DNA from: JBGOTP01 sp041476545 | Lineage (GTDB): Bacteria > Acidobacteriota > Vicinamibacteria > Vicinamibacterales > CAVVIG01 | Direction of reading: 5' to 3' | NCBI GenBank assembly: GCA_041476545.1 | Contig: JBGOTP010000253.1 | Span: 1-7,836, forward strand | Length of the DNA stretch: 7,836 nt | Part shown: in pieces, positions 1 to 5,105 of the stretch | Layout of the letters: each line of letters begins with the position of its first letter | Numbering within the stretch: the stretch's first letter is position 1 | Position numbers and translations under genes: made by a program | Notes under the pieces: generated by a model | Seen by the model: the letters and a program-made list of their open reading frames with translations, nothing else | What the model was told of the DNA's origin: nothing | Databases searched by the model: none

Positions 1-210
1 CTCGGGGTCGAGCGGTGTCGTTCGGCCGGCCGCGAGATCGGCTCGGGCCTCCGCCGCGAGCTTGCTCAAGATGTCCTGGGACGCGGCAAACTGGCGAGCC
101 CAGTGGTCCTCATCTCGGAGTTCGTCGAGCAGCCAGCGGCCGACCCGGTCTTGTTCGTCAGGAGGCAGTGTCGCCAGCTTGGCAATGGCCGCGTCCAGCG
201 TTTGAGTCAT
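1..210 (-). CDS. Putative antitoxin of a type II toxin-antitoxin module, 3' end beyond window
   Basis: Read on the minus strand from ATG at 210-208, an open frame of 70 codons runs off the left edge. The protein begins MTQTLDAAIAKLATLPPDEQ, continues with DRVGRWLLDELRDEDHW, and has an Ala/Glu/Arg-rich helix ending near GRTTPLDPE. It is acidic and almost entirely helical, with no signal peptide or membrane segment. Small proteins of this pattern (LPPxEQDRxxRWLLxEL, then a charged helix and a GRxxPLDP tail) are often found beside RelE/ParE-type toxins; I assign it by that resemblance, not by a catalytic motif. A toxin gene would be expected further left, outside the window. It is divergent from the next gene and lies 30 bp from an attC site, so it may be a cassette gene in reverse orientation, as is common for toxin-antitoxin cassettes. 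It has no Shine-Dalgarno sequence; a TATACT box 6 bp before the ATG suggests a leaderless transcript. Confidence 0.62.
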   Translation of the reverse strand, partial: MTQTLDAAIAKLATLPPDEQDRVGRWLLDELRDEDHWARQFAASQDILSKLAAEARADLAAGRTTPLDPE

Positions 211-216
211 AGGAAA

Positions 217-222
217 AGTATA
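217..222 (-). promoter_or_regulatory. Candidate -10 box of the antitoxin gene
   Basis: On the minus strand, TATACT (5 of 6 matches to TATAAT) ends 6 bases before the ATG at 210. Transcription would then begin at or next to the start codon, giving a leaderless mRNA, which fits the missing ribosome binding site. A weak -35 candidate (TTGGGC) lies 18 bp further upstream, inside the attC site. Only the -10 box is persuasive. Confidence 0.32.
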
Positions 223-240
223 CCGGACAATGACGAAGCG

Positions 241-327
241 GCCCAACAGTGCATGCAGCCGACGCGCGCTCGACGTCAGCCCAGAAGTGTCTGGCAACAC
301 GCGCGCGGCTGATGCGTCGCGTTGGAC
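241..327 (+). other. attC: Integron attC recombination site (attC-1)
   Basis: An 87-bp imperfect inverted repeat has the attC layout. R'' is GCCCAAC (241-247), fitting RYYYAAC; R' is GTTGGAC (321-327), fitting GTTRRRY. The L'' arm GCATGCAGCC (251-260) pairs with the L' arm GGCTGATGC (307-315) exactly, apart from one extra G at 255; an unpaired base in this box is the strand-selecting hallmark of attC. The stem continues as G261 with C306 and CGCGCG (263-268) with CGCGCG (300-305), leaving only A262 out. An apical hairpin CCAGA/TCTGG (281-285/290-294) has a 4-base loop. Recombination would cut between G321 and T322. The direction implies that the cassette belonging to this site lies to its left and the next cassette to its right. 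Confidence 0.85.
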
Positions 328-334
328 GGGTTGT

Positions 335-682
335 ATGAAGACGCAAGACGACGACCACGAGTCGATCGCGGCCACGCGCATGAACCTCGTGACAGCGAAC
401 GTGCTGGTATGGGTCGCGCGCCGTGGGCGCGACGTCGAACTGACACCTGACGCGCACCGCTACTTCTTCGATCGGTATCGGCGCCTTGCAGAATATCATC
501 GCCGTCGCGGTCACGAGGTCCGCGCCCGGCGACTTCAGGCCAAAGCTGATCAACACGACCAATTCGGCGGGAGTGACGGGCCTCCGTACGCGGCGGCCGT
601 GGGTATGCCTCGTCCCAGGAAATGGCTCGCCACTGACGCTGTCAGCCGACACCATCTCAGAGGACCCGACGACGCGGCATAG
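335..682 (+). CDS. Cassette-borne conserved-looking hypothetical protein, 115 aa
   Basis: I do not recognise this family. The protein is basic and probably cytosolic, with no signal peptide or membrane helix. Residues 17-35 (NLVTANVLVWVARRGRDVE) could form a strand-helix unit. Residues 38-75 are an Arg/His-rich helix (TPDAHRYFFDRYRRLAEYHR and onward), and a Pro-rich section with GPPYAAAVGMPRPRKW lies at 82-97, ending GPDDAA. ATG 335 is preferred over the in-frame ATG at 230. It sits 7 bases after the end of attC-1, the usual place for a cassette gene start, and GGACGGG (324-330) can serve as a ribosome binding site. Starting at 230 would mean translating through attC. Codon third positions are GC-rich in the first half and less so near the end. 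DNA-binding or toxin-antitoxin roles are possible but not shown. Confidence 0.6.
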   Translation: MKTQDDDHESIAATRMNLVTANVLVWVARRGRDVELTPDAHRYFFDRYRRLAEYHRRRGHEVRARRLQAKADQHDQFGGSDGPPYAAAVGMPRPRKWLATDAVSRHHLRGPDDAA

Positions 683-781
683 GCACGACCTGGGCCGGGT
701 GAACGTCAAGTGGACTTGGCAGATTCGCCAGAGCTTGAGATCATCAGGTGTGGAGTCGAGCTGAGTGCCGACGATCGCTGA

Positions 782-934
782 GACCGACAGCACGCCAAGT
801 TCTGGCTGGCGCCGGTCGAGTTGACGTGGAATCATGGATTCAGTCCACGAGAGCTCAACGAGATCCGTCGTCTCGTTGTGGGTCTGGAAGCCCACATTAT
901 TGAGGCATGGCATGAGCACTGCGGTCAGCGTTGA
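782..934 (+). pseudogene. DUF4160-family remnant lacking its N-terminus
   Basis: The open frame after TGA 779-781 encodes DRQHAKFWLAPVELTWNHGF, then SPRELNEIRRLVVGLEAHII and EAWHEHCGQR before TGA at 932-934. The AKFWL-PVxL--N-GFsxxELneI--LV---------EAWhE pattern is the C-terminal half of DUF4160 proteins, which are about 80 aa and normally open with a strand-rich segment and a PPHxHV motif. Neither the motif nor a usable start codon is present here: GTG CCG ACG ATC at 765-776 resembles a DUF4160 start (MPTI) but is in another frame. An internal deletion joining these two parts is the simplest explanation. The 3' end overlaps the DUF2442 start by 23 bp, the translationally coupled arrangement usual for DUF4160-DUF2442 pairs, which are often found in cassettes and may be toxin-antitoxin-like. 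Confidence 0.68.
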
Positions 935-1274
935 ATCTCGAATCGATCACGTCGACGTGTCCGACGACACCATCACCGCTCACCTGATGGACGGTCGCGT
1001 GATCAGCGTTCCGCTCGCGTGGTCGTGGCGCCTTTCGGAAGCGACACCGAGCCAACGGGCCAACTGGGAGTTGATCGGCGATGGCCACGGGGTCCATTGG
1101 CCGGACATCGACGAGGATCTCAGTGCGGACGGCATGCTGAATGGCGTGCCAGCCCGGCGCCCTGCCACGGTCAAGCCGCTCAAGTCGGGGCCGGCTAACC
1201 AGGCGCTGCAGCCGAAGAGTCGCGCTCGACGGAAGGTCAAGTCTCGAAGGTCCTCACGCGCGACTCGCGGCTGA
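912..1274 (+). CDS. DUF2442 domain protein with attC-encoded C-terminal tail
   Basis: The 120-aa product carries a complete DUF2442 domain at about residues 5-82. It shows strands around DHVDVSDDTITAHLMDGR, then VPLAWSWRLSEATPSQR (33-49) and GDGHGVHWPDIDEDLSADGM (57-75), followed by the conserved LNGVPARR end. DUF2442 proteins are small, of uncertain biochemical role, and commonly paired with DUF4160 proteins. ATG 912 is chosen because the domain begins immediately after it and GAGG lies 6 bases upstream. It overlaps the end of the DUF4160 remnant by 23 bp. Residues from about 95 to 120 (ANQALQPKSRARRKVKSRR and onward) are translated from attC-2, and the stop codon is inside that site. This tail is very basic and probably not part of the fold. 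The gene looks intact, while its partner is broken. Confidence 0.85.
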   Translation: MSTAVSVESRIDHVDVSDDTITAHLMDGRVISVPLAWSWRLSEATPSQRANWELIGDGHGVHWPDIDEDLSADGMLNGVPARRPATVKPLKSGPANQALQPKSRARRKVKSRRSSRATRG

Positions 1275-1291
1275 GCGCCAGTCCGTTGGAC
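1193..1291 (+). other. attC: Integron attC recombination site (attC-2)
   Basis: A 99-bp imperfect inverted repeat in the same orientation as attC-1. R'' is GGCTAAC (1193-1199), one mismatch from RYYYAAC; R' is GTTGGAC (1285-1291), identical to attC-1. The L'' arm GGCGCTGCAGCCG (1202-1214) pairs with CGGCTGAGCGCC (1268-1279) over 12 bp with one extra G at 1208, the same position in the motif as in attC-1. GAGTCGCGC (1217-1225) pairs perfectly with GCGCGACTC (1258-1266). The remaining 32-base apex (1226-1257) is less structured. The stretch TGCAGCCGA occurs in both sites. The end of the DUF2442 reading frame lies inside it. Confidence 0.87.
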
Positions 1292-1330
1292 ATCGCAGAC
1301 ACAAACCTGAACGAGTTGCAGCTGACGATC

Positions 1331-1462
1331 ATGAGGACTCGGCCCAACTTGCCTGAGGCCGTAGCCTTGATCGAGGCGCGGGATGCGGACTTGCGCTTCA
1401 ACGAGCCAGCTAAACACGGCACCGGTGCCGGAGCCGGCGCGCCGTTGTCTGTGGTAGCGTGA
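1331..1462 (+). CDS. Short unassigned ORF right of attC-2
   Basis: Not recognised. From ATG 1331 the frame gives 43 residues: MRTRPNLPEAVALIEARDAD, then LRFNEPAKHGTGAGAGAPLS and VVA. The same frame is open upstream to a TAA at 1196-1198 and could instead start at TTG 1286 in the attC R' box, adding LDIADTNLNELQLTI. The stretch from 1289 to 1462 is strongly GC-rich at third positions, which favours coding, and the N-terminal half would form an amphipathic helix. The Gly/Ala-rich tail is low complexity. It could be a tiny cassette gene or the residual 3' end of a gene cut by array rearrangement. No motif identifies a function, and the ribosome binding site is poor for either start. Confidence 0.33.
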   Translation: MRTRPNLPEAVALIEARDADLRFNEPAKHGTGAGAGAPLSVVA

Positions 1463-1582
1463 CGCTGTTCGGCGTGCGGCTCAGCGAGGGCGTATGGCTG
1501 AACGGAAGCGATTCCAAGTCTGCTGATCCGCTGTAGTTGGCTCGGATGCGGATCACGACACGGTAGCCAGGTTGAAATCCCT

Positions 1583-2485
1583 ATGACCCAACAGGCGCGC
1601 GAGCGGCAATTCCTCGACCCGGCGGTCGTCGCCCGTCTCCGGACACTGGAGCTGAAGGCGCGCACGGTCGTCGAAGGCTTTCTGTCCGGGTTGCACCGAA
1701 GCCCCTTCAAGGGATTCAGCGTGGAGTTCGCGGAGTATCGCCAGTACATTCATGGCGACGATCTCTCCACAATCGACTGGAAGGTGTACGCACGCAGCGA
1801 TCGGCATTACGTGAAGAAATTCGAGGAGGAGACCAACCTCCAGTGTCACGTGATGCTGGACGTGAGCGCATCGATGGGCTACGGCGGACACGGTGTCACC
1901 AAGTACGAGTACGGTCTCTGTCTGGCGGCGTCACTCGGCTATCTGATGAGCCGCCAGCACGATGCGGTGGGATTTGCGGCGTTCGACGATCAGATCCGGA
2001 CGCTACTGCCCGCCAGCTCACGGCCGGGGCATCTGCGGGCGCTGCTGGTGACGCTCGACCGGTTGCAACTGGGGCAGGCCACGAACGTCTCGAGGCCGCT
2101 GCACCAGCTCGCCGATGCGCTCACCAGACGCGGGATGGTCGTGCTCATTTCGGATCTGCTCGACGATCCGGAGCGCGTCATCCGGGGGCTGAAGCACTTC
2201 CAGTTTCGTGGAACTGACGTGATCGTGTTTCACGTGCTGGATCCCGACGAAATTGATTTTCCGTTCGACCGGGCGACGCGCTTCGAAGATCTCGAGACCA
2301 ACGAGGAAGTGATGGCGGTGCCGGGGCTCGTGCGCGAGCACTATCTCGAGGCGGTCGGGGGGTTGGTCGATCGGTACAAGCAGGAACTCGGGAGCGCCGG
2401 CATCGACTACCATCTGCTGAGCACGGCGGAGCCCCTGGAGATGGCGCTGCTCGCCTACCTGTCGACCCGGGCCCGGGCGTATTGA
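1583..2485 (+). CDS. DUF58 domain protein (VWA-like), MoxR-associated
   Basis: The 300-aa protein is a full-length DUF58 family member, a soluble VWA-like protein usually encoded beside a MoxR AAA+ ATPase and believed to act with it in complex assembly or envelope maintenance. The family signature EYRQYIHGDDLSTIDWKVYA is at residues 51-70. The metal-ion-dependent adhesion site is intact: DVSASM at 93-98 supplies D93, S95 and S97, T168 (in QATNVS) is the likely Thr, and ISDLLDD at 189-195 supplies the distal Asp. No membrane segment is seen. ATG 1583 gives the usual family length; a weak AGG lies about 11 bases upstream. Its normal upstream partner moxR is missing from the window, replaced by a 120-bp gap and cassette DNA. 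The next gene starts about 210 bp downstream rather than being coupled. Confidence 0.93.
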   Translation: MTQQARERQFLDPAVVARLRTLELKARTVVEGFLSGLHRSPFKGFSVEFAEYRQYIHGDDLSTIDWKVYARSDRHYVKKFEEETNLQCHVMLDVSASMGYGGHGVTKYEYGLCLAASLGYLMSRQHDAVGFAAFDDQIRTLLPASSRPGHLRALLVTLDRLQLGQATNVSRPLHQLADALTRRGMVVLISDLLDDPERVIRGLKHFQFRGTDVIVFHVLDPDEIDFPFDRATRFEDLETNEEVMAVPGLVREHYLEAVGGLVDRYKQELGSAGIDYHLLSTAEPLEMALLAYLSTRARAY

Positions 2486-2611
2486 GCAGCACGGTGGCGT
2501 GCACCGCCTTCCCAGGGGCTGCGGCGACCGCCGGATTGTCGCCATCGATGAGGAATCAGGACGGACCGACACCTCCGACGGACAATATCTTGATGTCAAA
2601 CTAACGGGTGC

Positions 2612-2639
2612 TTGACGAATCGTGCGGCAGCGATATTGC
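2612..2639 (+). promoter_or_regulatory. Candidate sigma-70-type promoter of the lipoprotein gene
   Basis: TTGACG (2612-2617, 5 of 6 to TTGACA) and TATTGC (2634-2639, 3 of 6 to TATAAT) are separated by 16 bp. The predicted transcription start near 2646 is just before the in-frame ATG 2647 and about 50 bases before the preferred TTG 2695. It would allow the lipoprotein and downstream genes to be transcribed independently of DUF58. The -10 match is weak. Confidence 0.33.
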
Positions 2640-2694
2640 TTGCGCCATGGCGTCTACGTGCCCGAAGCGGCCAATTCTCGAAGGGCGGCAGCCA

Positions 2695-3141
2695 TTGAAG
2701 AGACTCACTTTGTTCGTGTTCGCGTGTTCAGTGCTGGCTGCGGGTTGCGGCGGCAGCCCGACTGCGCCCACCGTTACGACGATAAACTGTTCGGTGGCTT
2801 CCACGGCGGGTTGTACCACTGAAGTGTTCATTGGAACGCTCTCACCAACGCCAGCGGGTGCAACGACCTTCAACATCGACGCGCACAATTTCACGGTGAC
2901 GCAGGCGGGAACCGCCACCTTCGTACTCAACAGCGCCGGGCCGCCCGCGACGATTACCATCGGCTTGGGATTGGGAACACCGAACGCCGGTGGATGTGCC
3001 GGCATCGCAGCGACCCCGATATCCGCCGGCCCGACGGTGTATGTAAGCAATGTAGGTCAGGGTTCCTTGTGTGTGGCCGCAGTGGATATTGGCAACCTGC
3101 TCGCCGATATCACCTACCAGATGACCGTGGTCCACCCGTAG
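2695..3141 (+). CDS. Small secreted lipoprotein with beta-rich domain
   Basis: The 148-aa product starts with a lipoprotein signal: KR, a hydrophobic run (LTLFVFACSV), then LAAGC with the lipidated Cys at residue 18, followed by GGSPTAPTVTT. Residues from about 30 to the end form a compact beta-rich domain with four Cys after the lipobox, closing TYQMTVVHP. Its FIGTLSPTPAGATTFNIDA opening, later GLGLGTP and C-terminal DIGNLLADITYQMTV resemble small pre-peptidase-like beta-sandwich domains of secreted proteins. Function unknown. TTG 2695 is preferred because it puts the basic residues directly before the hydrophobic core, and GAAGGGCGG lies upstream. ATG 2647 (16 extra residues) and GTG 2608 are in frame and possible. 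The gene interrupts what is normally a close DUF58-BatA pair and ends 43 bp before the BatA gene. Confidence 0.8.
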   Translation: MKRLTLFVFACSVLAAGCGGSPTAPTVTTINCSVASTAGCTTEVFIGTLSPTPAGATTFNIDAHNFTVTQAGTATFVLNSAGPPATITIGLGLGTPNAGGCAGIAATPISAGPTVYVSNVGQGSLCVAAVDIGNLLADITYQMTVVHP

Positions 3142-3184
3142 CGTTCGCGAAATTCCATATCTCGGGGCGGTATGCTACTGAGCA

Positions 3185-5065
3185 GTGCTGTCCTTCCTTT
3201 CTCCGCTGTTTCTCGCCGGGGCGGTGACGGCGGCGATTCCCGTCATCCTGCACCTGCTCAAGCGTGAACCTGAAGCGCGCGTGAAGTTTGCGGCGGTCAG
3301 ACTGCTGAAGCAGGGAGCCGTCGAGCAGACGCGACACCGGCGTCTCCGCGATCTGTTGCTGCTGGCGCTGCGGGTCGCGGCGCTGTTACTGCTCGCGCTC
3401 GCGTTTGCGCGTCCCTTCCTCGCAACGGCCGCCGGCCAGTCCTCGTCAATCACCGTAATCGCACTCGATACGTCGCTGAGTCTATCGGCGCCCGGCCGCT
3501 TCGATCGAGCGAAACAGCTGGCCAGAGACGCGATCCGTCGCGTGCCGTCCGGCGATCTCGTGGCGGTTGTCACCTTCGCGGATGCCGCGCGCGTGGCGTC
3601 CGCGGTGTCTGGTGATCGGACGCTGGCGATGGCCGCTGTCGACCGGGCCGCGTCCGATTTTGGGGCGACCAGGTATCGCGACGCGCTGCACGCGGCCGCG
3701 GATCTGCTGCAAGGCCACCGCGGCACGATCGTGATCGTCAGCGACTTGCAGGCGAGTGGGTGGGACGCGGGCGATCGCGTCGCGGTTCCCGAATCGGCGC
3801 GCATCGAAGTCGTGGATGTCGGCGCGCTGCCGCCCAACCTGGCGGTCGTCGCCGCGCGAGCCACGGCGGATCGACTTGTCGCCACCATCAGAAACTCCGG
3901 CGCTCAGGCGCGCGAAGTGCACGTCGTACTGACAGGGACACGCGGCCCGGTAAGCGAGGCGCGGATGGCGATTGGCGCCAATCAGTCGGCTGACGTGTCG
4001 ATGGCGAAGCCGGAGGGCGAGACGGCCACTGTCTCGATCATCGACAACGAGGGCATCGCCGGCGACAACACACGGTACGTGGTGCTGGCCAACGCCCGCC
4101 GTCAATCGATCCTCGTGGTTTCGGCGACAGGCGACCTGCCGCGCGAAGCGTTCTATCTGCAGCAGGCCCTGTCCGCCGGTGGCCGCGACGGGACCGCTTA
4201 CGACGTGGAGGGCGTGGGCGCCCCGCAGCTGGCCTCGTGGGACGCCGCGCGGTTGGAGACGCATGCGGCCGTCGTGCTCGCCTCGACTCGCGGTCTCGAC
4301 GAGCGCGGACGCGATTTGATCGAGCGCTACGTAAAGGGCGGCGGCGGTGTGCTGGTGGCGGCGGCGTCTGAGGTGGACAGCGAGATCGTGGCGGACGCGC
4401 TCGGTGAGTCGAAGGGGATCGTCATCGGCATCCCTGGCGCCGAGGTGGCCAGGACGGAGCCGCGCACGCTCGTGCCCGTGGATGCGCGCCATCCGGTGTT
4501 CAGAATATTCGGGACGCAGGCGGCGTCGCTCGCGCTCGTGCACTTCAGACGCATCGCCGCTATTGGCGGGACCGGTTGTGAGACGCTTGCCGGATTTACA
4601 TCGGGGGAAGCCGCGCTGCTCGACTGCGCGCGCGGCGAAGGACGGGCCTTGATTCTGGCCTCGGATCTCGACAATCAATGGAATGATTTCCCGCGGCGCG
4701 CAATCTTCCTGCCCTTTGTGCACGAAATGGTGCGATATCTCGCTGGATCACGTCCGCGGCAATCCGAGTACATTGTGGGTGCGCAGCCGATCGGTGTCTC
4801 TCGACAGCCAGGAGTGGCCCGGCTGGCCGTTTCAGACGGCTCAGCCAGATGGGTGGCCGTCAACGTCGATCCGAGAGAGTCGGAATCTGAACGGATGACC
4901 CCCGATGAGTTTCTGGCGGCGGTCGCCCATCTGAAGGATGTGGTGCCGGGGGGCAATCCGGTCGCGCGTCAGCAGGAAGACCGTCAGCACCTCTGGCAGT
5001 ACGCTCTGGCCCTCGTCGTCGCTCTCCTCGTGACCGAGAGCCTCGTGGCGACGAGGACAGCTTGA
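3185..5065 (+). CDS. batA: BatA-like VWA membrane protein
   Basis: The 626-aa protein follows the BatA/aerotolerance-operon architecture. Residues 1-80 are the N-terminal membrane domain, with helices at about 4-24 and 56-75 and a KREPEARVKFAAVRLLKQ linker. A VWA domain spans about 87-195: the MIDAS motif DTSLS at 95-99 provides D95, S97 and S99, T162 (GATRYRDAL) and D187 (VSDLQASGW) complete it. An Ig-like stretch covers about 205-300, a glutamine-amidotransferase-like region about 305-425 (ILVVSATGD, then ERYVKGGGGVLVAA), and the conserved EGRALILASDLDNQWNDFP near 485-503 precedes the C-terminal helix at about 603-622. It should sit in the inner membrane with the VWA outside or at the membrane surface, acting with DUF58 and DUF4175 partners. 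The start is GTG 3185, in phase with the hydrophobic N-terminus; no good ribosome binding site exists, and TATGCT at 3171-3176 could be a near-leaderless -10 box. Confidence 0.9.
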   Translation: MLSFLSPLFLAGAVTAAIPVILHLLKREPEARVKFAAVRLLKQGAVEQTRHRRLRDLLLLALRVAALLLLALAFARPFLATAAGQSSSITVIALDTSLSLSAPGRFDRAKQLARDAIRRVPSGDLVAVVTFADAARVASAVSGDRTLAMAAVDRAASDFGATRYRDALHAAADLLQGHRGTIVIVSDLQASGWDAGDRVAVPESARIEVVDVGALPPNLAVVAARATADRLVATIRNSGAQAREVHVVLTGTRGPVSEARMAIGANQSADVSMAKPEGETATVSIIDNEGIAGDNTRYVVLANARRQSILVVSATGDLPREAFYLQQALSAGGRDGTAYDVEGVGAPQLASWDAARLETHAAVVLASTRGLDERGRDLIERYVKGGGGVLVAAASEVDSEIVADALGESKGIVIGIPGAEVARTEPRTLVPVDARHPVFRIFGTQAASLALVHFRRIAAIGGTGCETLAGFTSGEAALLDCARGEGRALILASDLDNQWNDFPRRAIFLPFVHEMVRYLAGSRPRQSEYIVGAQPIGVSRQPGVARLAVSDGSARWVAVNVDPRESESERMTPDEFLAAVAHLKDVVPGGNPVARQQEDRQHLWQYALALVVALLVTESLVATRTA

Positions 5066-5072
5066 GAAAATT

Positions 5073-5100
5073 AGAAGTTAGAACTCAGAAGTTAGAACTG
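5073..5100 (+). repeat. Tandem 14-bp repeat built from 7-bp units
   Basis: AGAAGTTAGAACTC (5073-5086) is followed directly by AGAAGTTAGAACTG (5087-5100), 13 of 14 identical. Each copy is two related heptamers (AGAAGTT and AGAACTC/G), so the whole is four 7-bp periods. It fills most of the 40-bp gap between the BatA stop and the DUF4175 start and is much richer in A/T than its surroundings. It offers no obvious ribosome binding site for TTG 5106. Confidence 0.8.
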
Positions 5101-5105
5101 TAGCT

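Noticed and set aside
641..781. A third attC between the 335-682 gene and the DUF4160 remnant
   Set aside because: CAGCCGACAC near 645 resembles one arm, but no matching arm or R boxes lie at suitable distance; 683-781 also encodes nothing I recognise.
158..919. 253-codon minus-strand open frame across the cassette
   Set aside because: It crosses attC-1 and overlaps three better-supported genes; no recognisable motif.
1463..1560. A further attC at CGGCTCAGCG / GTTGGCT right of attC-2
   Set aside because: No complementary L'' arm with the extra base, and GTTGGCT does not fit GTTRRRY.
2523..2543. Hairpin GGCGAC / GTCGCC after DUF58 as a terminator
   Set aside because: The stem is only 6 bp with a 9-base loop and no T run follows, so a terminator is not supported.
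3482..4723. 413-codon minus-strand open frame opposite BatA
   Set aside because: Shadow of the BatA VWA gene; no domain pattern and Arg/His-rich throughout.
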